Assembly: GCF_016679925.1 (NCBI RefSeq)
Contig: NZ_JAEQBW010000011.1
Location: 1-64,000, forward strand
Length of the DNA stretch: 64,000 nucleotides
From: Marivirga aurantiaca
GTDB taxonomy: Bacteria > Bacteroidota > Bacteroidia > Cytophagales > Cyclobacteriaceae
Direction of reading: 5' to 3'
Below the pieces are notes generated by a model. The model was given only the letters and a program-made list of their open reading frames with translations. It was not told where the DNA came from and did no database searches. The position numbers were made by a program, and so were the translations under genes. Below are positions 7,843 through 16,696 of this stretch, piece by piece; within the stretch, counting starts at the first letter, position 1, and each line of letters begins with the position of its first letter.

Positions 7843-8778
7843 TTAATGATATCTCATTTCTTGTTCGGTGTTTTTATCATGAGGAACGTACTTTAAATCT
7901 ATGTTTTCCAGATAAGAATTTAGATCTTCCATTTTCATGAGAAACTCCACATTCTTTTTCCTCTTAATGTCCTGTCCGATCACCTGAAAGCCTCCCACAA
8001 AAATAGTAGCATCACTAAATAAATCAGCTACTTCATTAATGTACTGCTGAATTTCAGCTTTTTTAGGTGCAGTAGTGCAAGTAGTCAGTACAAAATCCGG
8101 CTGGTGAATCCCCTTTACTGAAGATAAATCTTCTTTTGGCAGGCTCTGTCCCAAGTAAATCACTTTATGTTTTTTTGATCTTAACAAAAAAGCTGCAAAC
8201 AGCAAAGATAGCTCATGCAACTCATTTTCAGGCAAGTACAGCAGCCATTTCCCTTTGGATTCCCTTTCGGTGACATATTGCCCGTCAATGGCTACTATCA
8301 ATTTCTGCCGGATCAAATTGGAGATAAAGTGTTCTTGCGCTGGCAAGATGCTCCCTGTTTGCCATAGCATGCCAATTTTAGAAAGGAAAGGATAAATAAT
8401 ACTAATCATGGCTCTTTCAAAGCCATGTTTTATGATATTATTGCTCAATATCTTCTCAAATCTATCCTCATCCATATCAATCATGCTCAGTGTTAGAGAA
8501 TTGATTTGATCCGGAAACCTCAGGTTCGATTCTGCAATTTTCAAAACCGCTGCAGCCATCTCTGATTCAGTCATTTTAGCGATATTGGAGATTTTATACC
8601 CATTCTCCTTCAGTGTGGATATATTAAGTATCAACTTCAAATCCTTGTCACTATAATAGCGAATATTGGTAGTTGTCCTTTGGGGTTCAATAAAATTGTA
8701 CCGCTGCTCCCAAATCCTAAGGGTATGGGCCTTAATACCCGATAAATGCTCTAAATCCTTGATAGAATAGTTACTCAC
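7843..8778 (-). CDS. MerR-family regulator with cobalamin-binding domain (CarH/LitR-like)
   Basis: A 311-residue protein. Residues 1-70 are a MerR winged helix (YSIKDLEHLSGIKAHTLRIW, then the RYYSDKDLKLI wing). Residues 90-165 are a four-helix B12-cap domain. Residues 175-290 are a Rossmann B12-binding domain. The CarH photoreceptor signature W-x9-EH is intact (W139, E149, H150), and the lower-ligand histidine is in place (H188, in ELHELS), though the usual glycine three residues on is serine. In the known family, adenosylcobalamin-loaded CarH represses carotenoid genes in the dark and releases DNA in light. Its position upstream of the crt operon on the same strand fits that role. Confidence 0.85.
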   Translation of the reverse strand: MSNYSIKDLEHLSGIKAHTLRIWEQRYNFIEPQRTTTNIRYYSDKDLKLILNISTLKENGYKISNIAKMTESEMAAAVLKIAESNLRFPDQINSLTLSMIDMDEDRFEKILSNNIIKHGFERAMISIIYPFLSKIGMLWQTGSILPAQEHFISNLIRQKLIVAIDGQYVTERESKGKWLLYLPENELHELSLLFAAFLLRSKKHKVIYLGQSLPKEDLSSVKGIHQPDFVLTTCTTAPKKAEIQQYINEVADLFSDATIFVGGFQVIGQDIKRKKNVEFLMKMEDLNSYLENIDLKYVPHDKNTEQEMRYH

Positions 8779-8924
8779 TTTCCTTTTTTCCTTTCTCCTT
8801 ACCTGAAATTTAAATAAAACATATATAACTATAAATAGATAAGTTTAAAAATAACCAAAGGAAGAGTGTAAATGTTTTCAGAATAAAATTAAAACCTTCA
8901 AATTTGCAAAAAAAGCGAAAGCAT

Positions 8925-9227
8925 ATGATTATTTATAATGTGACAGTAAATGTAGAAAAAGATGTGATAGATCAGTGGGTTAGTTGGATGAAGGAAACAC
9001 ATATTCCTGATGTTTTGGCAACAGGTTATTTCCATGACCACCGGATGCTTCGATTATTAAACGAAACCGAAGGAGAAGGCGAAACTTTCGCTATACAATA
9101 TTATGCAGAAAATTTAGAACAACTGGAAAAGTATATGCTGGAAGAAGCCCCCAGGCTTAAGCAAGATCATTTTGCTAAATTTCAAAACAAATGTGTTTCT
9201 TTCCGGACTTTTTTGGAGACTATGTAA
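8925..9227 (+). CDS. DUF4286 family protein
   Basis: A 100-residue protein starting MIIYNVTVNVEKDV. It resembles the DUF4286 family, small ferredoxin-like-fold proteins common in Bacteroidota with no known function. Conserved-looking features are WVSWMKETHIPDVLATG and an acidic middle (ETEGEGETFAIQY). The start at 8925 is chosen because the seven extra residues of the longer frame (MQKKRKH) are unlike the family and the domain begins right at MIIYN. It is divergent from the CarH-like gene, about 146 bases away, and ends at a strong bidirectional terminator. Confidence 0.8.
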   Translation: MIIYNVTVNVEKDVIDQWVSWMKETHIPDVLATGYFHDHRMLRLLNETEGEGETFAIQYYAENLEQLEKYMLEEAPRLKQDHFAKFQNKCVSFRTFLETM

Positions 9228-9230
9228 TTA

Positions 9231-9276
9231 AAATTCATTGTTCAGCCTCAGCTATGTACGGCTGAACAATGAATTT
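9231..9276. terminator. Bidirectional terminator, perfect 17-base stem
   Basis: The 17-base arm at 9231-9247 is exactly complementary to 9260-9276 with a 12-base loop. It lies between convergent genes. The AAATT/AATTT ends provide weak T-runs on both strands. Confidence 0.75.
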
Positions 9277-9299
9277 GTATGGCTCAAACTGACCTTTGG

Positions 9300-9779
9300 C
9301 TAACTTGAATAAATAGATTTGTATTGTTCCTTTTTGACAGTACAGTTAATCCACCCTTCATCAAGATCTGCCCCAATATTTTTATAAAAAGCAATGGAAG
9401 GTTCATTCCAGTCCAATACCTGCCAGGTACATAACCTGCAATTTTGTTTATCTGCCTCCTCAAGAATGGCATTCAATAAATCTCTGCCATAGCCTTTTCC
9501 CCTTTCTTGTTCGGTAACAATTAAATCTTCCAGATAGAGTACTTTTCCATTCCAGGTAGAATAGCGGAAATAATAAAGAGCTATCCCAACAATTATTTGT
9601 GCTTCATCTTCTCCTACAAACAAACCATAGGCTGGATTGCTCCCGAAACCATCCCGTATCAATTCATCTTCATTGATGACTACCGCATTAGGCTCGCGTT
9701 CGTAAATAGCTAATTCCTTTATCAGTTCCAACACCCGTGGAATATCCTTCTTTTCTGCTCTTCTGATTTTTATACTCAT
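9300..9779 (-). CDS. GNAT acetyltransferase, spermidine/thialysine N-acetyltransferase-like
   Basis: A 159-residue GNAT enzyme. It resembles eukaryotic SSAT1/SSAT2 in order and content: the YYFRYSTWNGKVLYLEDL stretch, the acetyl-CoA loop ERGKGYGRDLL, and WNEPSIAFYKNIGA near the C terminus with EGW just after. Family members acetylate polyamines or thialysine-like primary amines. An arginine decarboxylase lies elsewhere in the window, so polyamines are plausibly made, but the substrate is not proven by sequence. It is a single gene, convergent with the DUF4286 gene. Confidence 0.85.
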   Translation of the reverse strand: MSIKIRRAEKKDIPRVLELIKELAIYEREPNAVVINEDELIRDGFGSNPAYGLFVGEDEAQIIVGIALYYFRYSTWNGKVLYLEDLIVTEQERGKGYGRDLLNAILEEADKQNCRLCTWQVLDWNEPSIAFYKNIGADLDEGWINCTVKKEQYKSIYSS

Positions 9780-9914
9780 ATTTTTAATTTTAAAGACGCC
9801 TAGGCTTAGGTTTCAGAATTAACTTTGAGAAATAAAAACTAACAGTTGACAAACCGACCAATTGACAAAAAGTGAATTTTGCAAACTGTTTTTTTAGTCA
9901 ACTGCCAATTAATT

Positions 9915-12047
9915 TTACATCTCATCATAAGGCACTACTCCCATGTTATACCAGGCAAAAGCGTATTTATCAGCTATTTCGTCTATAATTTTATCAGTTG
10001 GCTTACCTGCTCCATGCCCCGCATTGGTTTCAATACGGATAAGTACAGGATTATCTCCCGCATGTTTACTCTGTAGCTCAGCAGCAAATTTAAAAGAATG
10101 TGCAGGCACCACTCTGTCATCATGATCCGCTGTAGTAACCATTGTAGCAGGATACTCCACTCCTTCCTTCACGTTATGCACTGGAGAATAGCCCAGAATA
10201 TACTCAAACATTTCTTTACTCTCTTCAGAAGTGCCATAATCAGTGGCCCAGCCCGCTCCAGCGGTAAATGTATGGTATCGCAGCATATCCATTACACCCA
10301 CAGCAGGAAAAGCTACTTTTATCAGATCAGGCCTTTGAGTCATAGTTGCCCCTACTAACAATCCCCCATTTGAACCTCCTGAAATTGCGAGATGATCTGA
10401 ATCAGTATAACCAGCTTCTTTTAGATACTCAGCAGCGGCAATAAAATCATCAAATACATTTTGCTTGTTCATCTTAGTGCCAGCTTTATGCCATGCCTCG
10501 CCATATTCGCCACCACCTCTCAAATTAGGCTGTGCGTAAACCCCTCCTTGTTCCAACCATACCAATCGTGCAATACTAAAGCTCGGTCTTAAGCTCACAT
10601 TAAACCCTCCATAAGCATACAATTCTGTAGGGTTCTTACCATTTTTCTCCAGCCCCTTTCTATGTGTAATAAACATTGGGATTTTAGTGCCATCCTTGCT
10701 CTCGTAAAACACCTGTTCAGTCACATAAGCTTCAGGATCGAAGTCAATTTCCGGTTTCCAATACAACTCAGAGGTTCCTTCTTCAATATCATATTTAAAA
10801 ATAGCGGAAGGATAAGTGAAGGAAGTAAATGAATAATAAAGAACTGAGTCTTCCTTTTCAGCACCGAAACCACCGGCCGTACCAATTCCCGGTAATTCAA
10901 CTTGCCTTATTTTATTCCCTTCATAATCAAATTGATGAATTTCTGTTTTCACATCCACCATATAATTAGCGAACAGACTACCACCTGCGGTGCTCACGCT
11001 CAATACATTTTCAGTCTCAGGGATAATATCCTGGTAATTATCGGTGGTTGGGTTTTCAGCATTTACTGCTACCAGTCTACGGTTAGGGGCATCAAGGTTT
11101 GTGATTATAAGAAGCTTTTCTCCTTCATTATCCAATACATAATGCTCACTTTCAAATCCCTTTGCAATTGGAACAATAGGACTGTTGTTTTTACTGAGAT
11201 CCTTCATGTACAGTTCATTTCCGCTTGTACTCTCCGAGGCAGAGATGAATAAATATTTCTCATCATCGCTCACATAACCTCCTATATACCTTCTTGGAGT
11301 TTCTGATCCACCAAATATCAATTGATCTTCAGATTGTTCGGTACCCAACTGATGATAAAATAATTTATGTTCCTGTGTTTTAGCAGAAAGTTCACTTCCT
11401 TTTGGCTTTTCATAGCTACTATAATAGAAGCCTTCATTCCCCTTCCATGACACACCGCTGAACTTCACATCCCTGATAGTATCTTCCACTATGCTTTTAT
11501 CTTCAGTATTCATTACAATGATCTTTCTCCAATCAGAGCCACCTTCAGATATGGAATAAGCCAGTAAGGAGCCATCTTTTGTAAATGATGTCCCTGCTAA
11601 AGATGTAGTGGCATCTTCAGAGAAAGTATTCGGGTCAAGAAATAATTCTTCCTCACCATCTACGCCTTTCTTTCTGTAAATGACCCATTGGTTTTGAAGT
11701 CCGTCATTTTTATAGGTATAGTAATAATCACCATGTTTCTGTGGCGCACCTTCTTTTTTATAATTCCAGAGTTCCGTCAGACGGGATTCTATTTTATCTC
11801 TGAAGGGAATGCTGTTCAGATATCCGAATGTAACTTCGTTCTGCGCCTTTACCCAATTAGCAGTTTGTTCAGAGCGGTCATCCTCCAGCCATCTGTAAGG
11901 GTCGGGAATATCAGTACCAAAGTATGTGTCTACTGTATCTACTGTAGCTGTTTCGGGATAATCTTTTATTGTCATTTGCGATTTCTTTTCTTCACTTCCA
12001 CATGCAAATAATAACATGCCAAGTGGAAAAACCAATAATTTTCTCAT
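9915..12047 (-). CDS. Prolyl oligopeptidase family serine peptidase, lipoprotein
   Basis: A 710-residue S9A peptidase. The chosen start (12047) gives a lipoprotein signal, MRKLLVFPLGMLLFACGS, with the lipid-modified cysteine at residue 16. The upstream start at 12071 would put a polar stretch before it. After the signal come the PDPYRWLEDDRSE motif typical of prolyl endopeptidases, a beta-propeller, and the alpha/beta-hydrolase domain with nucleophile GGSNGGLL, aspartate in ADHDDRVVP and histidine in NAGHGAGK. It should cleave short proline-containing peptides in the periplasm. Confidence 0.93.
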   Translation of the reverse strand: MRKLLVFPLGMLLFACGSEEKKSQMTIKDYPETATVDTVDTYFGTDIPDPYRWLEDDRSEQTANWVKAQNEVTFGYLNSIPFRDKIESRLTELWNYKKEGAPQKHGDYYYTYKNDGLQNQWVIYRKKGVDGEEELFLDPNTFSEDATTSLAGTSFTKDGSLLAYSISEGGSDWRKIIVMNTEDKSIVEDTIRDVKFSGVSWKGNEGFYYSSYEKPKGSELSAKTQEHKLFYHQLGTEQSEDQLIFGGSETPRRYIGGYVSDDEKYLFISASESTSGNELYMKDLSKNNSPIVPIAKGFESEHYVLDNEGEKLLIITNLDAPNRRLVAVNAENPTTDNYQDIIPETENVLSVSTAGGSLFANYMVDVKTEIHQFDYEGNKIRQVELPGIGTAGGFGAEKEDSVLYYSFTSFTYPSAIFKYDIEEGTSELYWKPEIDFDPEAYVTEQVFYESKDGTKIPMFITHRKGLEKNGKNPTELYAYGGFNVSLRPSFSIARLVWLEQGGVYAQPNLRGGGEYGEAWHKAGTKMNKQNVFDDFIAAAEYLKEAGYTDSDHLAISGGSNGGLLVGATMTQRPDLIKVAFPAVGVMDMLRYHTFTAGAGWATDYGTSEESKEMFEYILGYSPVHNVKEGVEYPATMVTTADHDDRVVPAHSFKFAAELQSKHAGDNPVLIRIETNAGHGAGKPTDKIIDEIADKYAFAWYNMGVVPYDEM

Positions 12048-12231
12048 TGTATGATGGATTTGATTACACAACTAAAATAAAAGGTTTTTATGAGAAACAG
12101 ATAGAAACAAGTTCAATTTATAACAGTGGTTGTTGTTGGGGGTGGTTGGTTATTAATAAAAATATCCTTTAAAATTTCAAGGTTCTGATTTAAATGATAT
12201 CTTCACTTATAATTCAATCTTAACTAAACTA

Positions 12232-12963
12232 TTGGAAGTATTAGGCATTGATATAGGAGGTACCGGCATGAAAGCCGCTATTGTGGATTTAGAAAAAGGA
12301 GAGTTCATCAGCAAAAGAAAAAGATTTAAAACTCCTCAACCGGCTACGCCTGAGGCTATGGTTAAAACAATTCTCAAATTACAAGAACATTTTTTATGGA
12401 CCGGCAAAATAGGCTGCGGTTTTCCGTCAGCTATAGTAAATGGTATTGTAAAAACAGCCTCTAATATTGACAAAAGCTGGATAGGTCAACCTATCAATGA
12501 TTTGATTTCTAAAGCTACCGGATGTCCAGCAAGCGTAATGAATGATGTAGATGTGGCCGGACTGGCTGAAATGCGATATGGTGCCGGAAAAAACTACCAG
12601 GGAACCGTGTTAATGATAGCCGTGGGCACAGGAATTGGCTCTGCGTTATTTCACAAACAGATGCTGATTCCCAATACAGAACTAGGCCATATTCAACTTA
12701 AAGGAGATATTGCAGAAGCATATGCTGCCAATTCTGTACGGGAAAATGAAAACCTTGACTGGGAAACTTGGGGTAAACGCTTGAACTTGTATCTTCTGGA
12801 GGTAAATAAACTGTTCTACCCTGAATTGATCATATTAGGAGGTGGTGTAAGTAAACGCTTCTCCAAATACAAGAAATATATAGACCCAAAACTTAATATA
12901 GTACCTGCCGCTCTTAAGAATCATGCGGGGATTATTGGCGCAGCAGGACAACTTCTGAGTTAA
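12232..12963 (+). CDS. ppgK: Polyphosphate glucokinase (ROK family), TTG start
   Basis: A 243-residue ROK-fold sugar kinase beginning VLGIDIGGTGMKAAIV (phosphate loop), with AVGTGIGSALF and NTELGHI, the pattern of polyphosphate-dependent glucokinases. It phosphorylates glucose using polyphosphate and sometimes ATP. The first codon is TTG at 12232. No in-frame ATG lies upstream near enough, and the family starts at exactly this point (MEVLGIDIGGTG). A small lipoprotein gene follows 38 bases later. Confidence 0.87.
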   Translation: MEVLGIDIGGTGMKAAIVDLEKGEFISKRKRFKTPQPATPEAMVKTILKLQEHFLWTGKIGCGFPSAIVNGIVKTASNIDKSWIGQPINDLISKATGCPASVMNDVDVAGLAEMRYGAGKNYQGTVLMIAVGTGIGSALFHKQMLIPNTELGHIQLKGDIAEAYAANSVRENENLDWETWGKRLNLYLLEVNKLFYPELIILGGGVSKRFSKYKKYIDPKLNIVPAALKNHAGIIGAAGQLLS

Positions 12964-13001
12964 ATTACTAGTTAAAAGTAATAAATCAACAAATTTTAAC
13001 T

Positions 13002-13373
13002 ATGAAAACCTTAAGCATTTTTATTTTTACCATTCTAATAATGACTGCCTGTAATAATAACAAAGATCGCTCGAAAATTGATTCAGAAAATATTGATCAA
13101 GTTTCACTGGAGGTCCCCTCTGGCGAAACCCTTAGATACCAATTAGCTACAGGAATAGCTACTGAGGGAGGATTTAGTATTTCTTCTCAGCCAAAAAACT
13201 ATAGCGTAAGCAAAATTGAATGGAACAACAGTGAAAATCAATTAGAATACATTTACCAATCGAAAGAGGGTTTTACCGGCAAAGTAAACGTAGAAATTAT
13301 TGAAGAAATAAGCATCGGAGATAGTGAAAACAATACTCAAAGGATGTTGAATATTACTATTGAGGTGAAGTAA
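13002..13373 (+). CDS. Small hypothetical lipoprotein
   Basis: A 123-residue protein with a lipoprotein signal (MKTLSIFIFTILIMTACNNN, cysteine 17). An acidic linker and a probable beta-rich domain of about 85 residues follow (VSLEVPSGETLRYQLATG, then alternating hydrophobic strands to LNITIEVK). I do not recognise the family. The fold could be immunoglobulin-like or cadherin-like from the strand pattern, but that is a guess. It sits 38 bases after ppgK, before a strong terminator. Confidence 0.65.
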   Translation: MKTLSIFIFTILIMTACNNNKDRSKIDSENIDQVSLEVPSGETLRYQLATGIATEGGFSISSQPKNYSVSKIEWNNSENQLEYIYQSKEGFTGKVNVEIIEEISIGDSENNTQRMLNITIEVK

Positions 13374-13377
13374 TTCA

Positions 13378-13417
13378 GAAACAGCTCAGGTATTTCACTT
13401 GAGCTGTTTCTTTTTTT
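13378..13417 (+). terminator. Rho-independent terminator
   Basis: GAAACAGCTCA (13378-13388) pairs with TGAGCTGTTTC (13400-13410) and is followed by seven T. It ends the ppgK-lipoprotein unit. Confidence 0.88.
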
Positions 13418-13420
13418 CAA

Positions 13421-14908
13421 TCAATTTTCATTATACAAAGCTTTACCTGCCTCATAATACTTATCCCCTTCAGTCCAGAAAGGTGTTTCCGAATCGTTAG
13501 CAATTAAGCGCGCTGATAGAACAAAAGCACTGAAAAACTTCTCTAAATAATCATAATCCATTGTTTCAGGGTTATCTGCTTGTTGGTGGTAATACTTTCC
13601 TATCTCCGCATCGAAAGCGGTGAAACCTAAGCTGAAAGTAGGTGCAGGAATTCCTTTTTTGGCAAAATTCACATTATCAGAACGATCGAAAAGCCCTTGC
13701 TCACCGGCCGGATCATCAATGGCCGTCAATCCGAAAGTTTCAGCAGCTTCTTTGATATGTTTCTCTGCGGTAGTGCGGCCCAAGCCGACAATAGTGGCAA
13801 TACTTGTGTCATTGTAGCCTCCGTTATCACTATTGAAACAATATACCATTTGTTCCAAAGGCAAAAGCGGATTTTCAGTATAGTATCTACTGCCTAACAA
13901 TCCTTTTTCTTCGGCAGTAAATAAAATAAACAGTGCCGATCGCTTGGTAGGGTTTTTAGCAATACTTTCAGCAGCACTCATCACTGTTACAACACCTACT
14001 GCATTATCCCTGGCTCCATTATAAATAGAATCACCTTCAGCATTGGGCTTGCCCACTCCTATATGATCGTAATGTGCAGAATAAATCACGTATTCATTCT
14101 TCAACTCAGGATCGGTTCCTTCTACCATACCTACTACATTTTTAGAAGGGATTTCTATTTGCATCTCCTTGCTTATTAGCACCTCAAACAACGGCTTCTT
14201 TTTATCTGAAACTGCTTTTTGGAAATTGCTGTCATAATCCTTTACCCACAAATTGAAAAATCCACTATTTGAGGACTCTTCCTCTCTTTTAATACCAACA
14301 ACACTGCCACCGGTAAAGCGTTTAAACTGAATCCAGTTGTCCGGTGACTGAGTGTGCAATTCTACCAAGCCTAAAGCACCTGCCTCTTTGGCTCTTTTAG
14401 ATTTAGCTGCACTTTCCATAAAAACAGACCTCCAATCCTGGGCATCTTCTCTCCCGGCCAATACAACTGCAATTTTACCAGCTAATTTTTTATCTTCAAA
14501 GTCCTTTTCCAAACCATAATTCATAAAAACTATTTCAGCTTTTGTATCAATGTTAGCTCCCTCAAGCCTTAATAAACCCTCAGGATCTACTACTCTGTCA
14601 CCTATTTTCAAAGAGTACGCATCAGGTGTGATGGTCTTCACCAAAGGCACTTCCTGAAAGTACCCCTCAGTAGCACCAGGCACTGGAGCTACTCCATATC
14701 TTTGGAAAGTGGTAGATAAATATTTAGCAGCAATATCGATTTCCGGTGAGCCTGTTTCACGACCTCTTAGCTCATCTGATGCCAGGAAGTAGATATGGCC
14801 TTTAATCGTGCTTTTTTGTACTGTCTCACGTGTGAGGGCTTCATCGTTCTGCGCAAACCCACAAAACCCAATTAATAAGAAGGAGAGTATTAAGATGTTC
14901 TTTTTCAT
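13421..14908 (-). CDS. M28 family zinc aminopeptidase with PA domain, secreted
   Basis: A 495-residue protein with a signal peptide (MKKNILILSFLLIGFCGFAQ). A protease-associated insert covers about residues 125-240. The M28 metallopeptidase core has zinc ligands in SAHYDHIG, the bridging aspartate in GARDNAVG, the catalytic pair in FTAEEKGLLG, an aspartate in NSDNGGYND and a late histidine in YYHQQADNP. Family members are exported aminopeptidases that trim peptides. Its start is only 9 bases from the end of the BASS transporter gene, so the two are co-transcribed. Confidence 0.92.
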   Translation of the reverse strand: MKKNILILSFLLIGFCGFAQNDEALTRETVQKSTIKGHIYFLASDELRGRETGSPEIDIAAKYLSTTFQRYGVAPVPGATEGYFQEVPLVKTITPDAYSLKIGDRVVDPEGLLRLEGANIDTKAEIVFMNYGLEKDFEDKKLAGKIAVVLAGREDAQDWRSVFMESAAKSKRAKEAGALGLVELHTQSPDNWIQFKRFTGGSVVGIKREEESSNSGFFNLWVKDYDSNFQKAVSDKKKPLFEVLISKEMQIEIPSKNVVGMVEGTDPELKNEYVIYSAHYDHIGVGKPNAEGDSIYNGARDNAVGVVTVMSAAESIAKNPTKRSALFILFTAEEKGLLGSRYYTENPLLPLEQMVYCFNSDNGGYNDTSIATIVGLGRTTAEKHIKEAAETFGLTAIDDPAGEQGLFDRSDNVNFAKKGIPAPTFSLGFTAFDAEIGKYYHQQADNPETMDYDYLEKFFSAFVLSARLIANDSETPFWTEGDKYYEAGKALYNEN

Positions 14909-14917
14909 AAATTTATT

Positions 14918-15814
14918 TTAAGATAATTGTAGTTCTTTTCTTGATTCTGCCGCATTGCCATTTCTGGAGCTCAAAATAACCACCGCAGCAGTCACAAACA
15001 TTAATAAACTGTAAATAGCTCCCGGTACTGCCATTTGCGTATTATTTAATATCACCGGGCTTAATGCCAATGCAATAGCTAAAGTACCATTTTGTATGCC
15101 AGTTTCAATGGCGATTGCACTGCTTTGTCTTTTATTTAAACTAAACATTTTCCCTAAATAATAGCCAATCAATAAGCTTAACACATTTAATAACAACGTG
15201 GCTAAACCTGCTTGTTTAAAATATGGTATAATGTTTTCCCTTTCTTTAAGTATGGCAGCCAATAAAATCAGAATGAAAAAAAACAGGGAAATAATATTCA
15301 TCGCTTTTTGAGACCTTAATGCAAAAGCCGGATATTTTCTCTTGATCAACATTCCGATACTTACCGGGAGAATAGTAATAACAAAAATTTGCACAAAAGT
15401 TTTGAAAAGTGGCAATTGCACCGCCTGATCCCCTCCCATATAATGGAAAAGTGCCACATTTAGTAATATAGGAATACTAAAATTCGTGATGAGACTGCTG
15501 ATGGCAGTCAAACTGATTGACAATGCTAAATCTGCCTTAGCCAAATGGGAAATAAGATTGGAAGTAGCACCTCCAGGACATAAGGCAATTAAAATAAAGC
15601 CAACAGCCAGTTCAGGCGATTCAAAAAAAACTGCTGCAAGCCCAAAACCCAATAAAGGCAAAATAACTATTTGGCTGCTCAAACCAATTATAGCTGCTTT
15701 CGGGTAAAGCACCACTCTTCTAAAGTCTGAAACGTTGAGGGTCATCCCCATTCCCAACATAATTATTCCTAAAGCGAGGGGTAGAAAAATGGCCGTTAAT
15801 GTGCTTTGTTCCAT
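14918..15814 (-). CDS. Bile acid:sodium symporter family transporter
   Basis: A 298-residue polytopic membrane protein of the BASS family, about nine or ten hydrophobic helices. The sodium-site motif AIETGIQNGTLAIALAL (glutamate and glutamine of the crossing helix) is intact. So is the ALCPGGATSNLISHLA motif of the other repeat. BASS proteins carry organic acids such as bile acids, pyruvate or pantothenate with sodium. Here the substrate is unknown. It forms an operon with the downstream M28 peptidase. Confidence 0.9.
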   Translation of the reverse strand: MEQSTLTAIFLPLALGIIMLGMGMTLNVSDFRRVVLYPKAAIIGLSSQIVILPLLGFGLAAVFFESPELAVGFILIALCPGGATSNLISHLAKADLALSISLTAISSLITNFSIPILLNVALFHYMGGDQAVQLPLFKTFVQIFVITILPVSIGMLIKRKYPAFALRSQKAMNIISLFFFILILLAAILKERENIIPYFKQAGLATLLLNVLSLLIGYYLGKMFSLNKRQSSAIAIETGIQNGTLAIALALSPVILNNTQMAVPGAIYSLLMFVTAAVVILSSRNGNAAESRKELQLS

Positions 15815-15955
15815 AGTAATATCAGCAAATTTGCTTCACAAAATGCTGAATAAAATTGGTTTGTGCAAACCTGGAGATGATAGATGGGGCCTGGAAATAA
15901 AAAACTCACATTTCATTACCTATAATAATACAAGTAAACCCAAAGGAGGGATTGC

Positions 15956-16348
15956 TTAATAGGATAAGTAATTAGCAATCTCAGTTAACATTTCTTCAAC
16001 TTTTTCTATTAAAGGATCCACATCTTCCGCATTATATTCAAAAGCATTATCATAATCTCCTTTTTGTCTCCAATCAAACAAACGAGAGTATAATATTCCA
16101 TATTTTTTAGGGAGTTTATCAGGCTTGATAAAATGTTGGGAAAACTGGGTCTTAGTAGAAGTATGAGATTTTATGTGTACTTTTTCAGAAACCAATAATG
16201 CATTCACAGCATAAAAGGATGCATAATATAACCTGTTAACAGCTGAATTCCAATACCCATTTTGGGCTAAAAGTTTAGCCGCATCAAAAGTACTGAATGA
16301 AGTTTTAATTCTGTATTTGATATAATCATTCCTCTCTTCCTGATTCAT
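15956..16348 (-). CDS. HEPN domain protein, partner of the MNT protein
   Basis: A 130-residue helical protein of the HEPN class (AVNRLYYASFYAVNALL core helix and the later RQKGDYDNAF). Its ATG overlaps the stop of the nucleotidyltransferase gene by 4 bases (ATGA), the usual arrangement of HEPN/MNT modules. I do not find the RX4-6H motif that marks RNase-active HEPN toxins such as HepT. This member may therefore not be a nuclease, or may act only as a complex with the MNT protein. Confidence 0.82.
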   Translation of the reverse strand: MNQEERNDYIKYRIKTSFSTFDAAKLLAQNGYWNSAVNRLYYASFYAVNALLVSEKVHIKSHTSTKTQFSQHFIKPDKLPKKYGILYSRLFDWRQKGDYDNAFEYNAEDVDPLIEKVEEMLTEIANYLSY

Positions 16349-16656
16349 AAGCTGATTCCTTCCTCGCCTACATTCTCATAAAAAGGAGTAAATTTCTGTT
16401 TTGTTTGCCACTCCTTTTTGGAATAAATAAAGGTAGATAATGACTCCCCGGTCTCTAACTCAATATCATAAAGTTTTTCTCTTATAGCTTCTTCATTGAC
16501 TATATTAACAGGAAAGCTGGTAAGAATTAAAATATCCCAATCAGAATCTTTACGGGCATCACCTCTGGCACGTGAACCATACAAGATAACTTCAGCTGAT
16601 GGATCCACTTGTAAAGCGGCTTCCTTAACACGTCTTATTATTTCTGAATTGTTCAT
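16345..16656 (-). CDS. Minimal nucleotidyltransferase (MNT) domain protein
   Basis: A 103-residue pol-beta superfamily protein with the GSRARGD motif (27-33) and the SDWD aspartates (D39, D41) that bind metal and nucleotide. In characterised HEPN/MNT pairs the MNT protein is the antitoxin and AMPylates the HEPN toxin. Gene order here (MNT first, HEPN second, 4-base overlap) fits. It lies 40 bases upstream of polA on the same strand, with no terminator seen between them and the HEPN gene. Confidence 0.85.
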   Translation of the reverse strand: MNNSEIIRRVKEAALQVDPSAEVILYGSRARGDARKDSDWDILILTSFPVNIVNEEAIREKLYDIELETGESLSTFIYSKKEWQTKQKFTPFYENVGEEGISL

Positions 16657-16696
16657 GAATTGAAAACATTAAATAAATAAAATAAATTCTTTAATC

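Noticed and set aside
9843-9904. Inverted CAGTTGAC/GTCAACTG pair after the acetyltransferase gene region
   Set aside because: Eight-base arms separated by 46 bases in AT-rich DNA, no T-run and no repetition elsewhere; likely chance.
15848-15959. Small plus-strand frame between the BASS and HEPN genes (about 38 codons from an internal ATG)
   Set aside because: No family resemblance and no promoter; it lies partly over the region upstream of two minus-strand genes and looks like chance.
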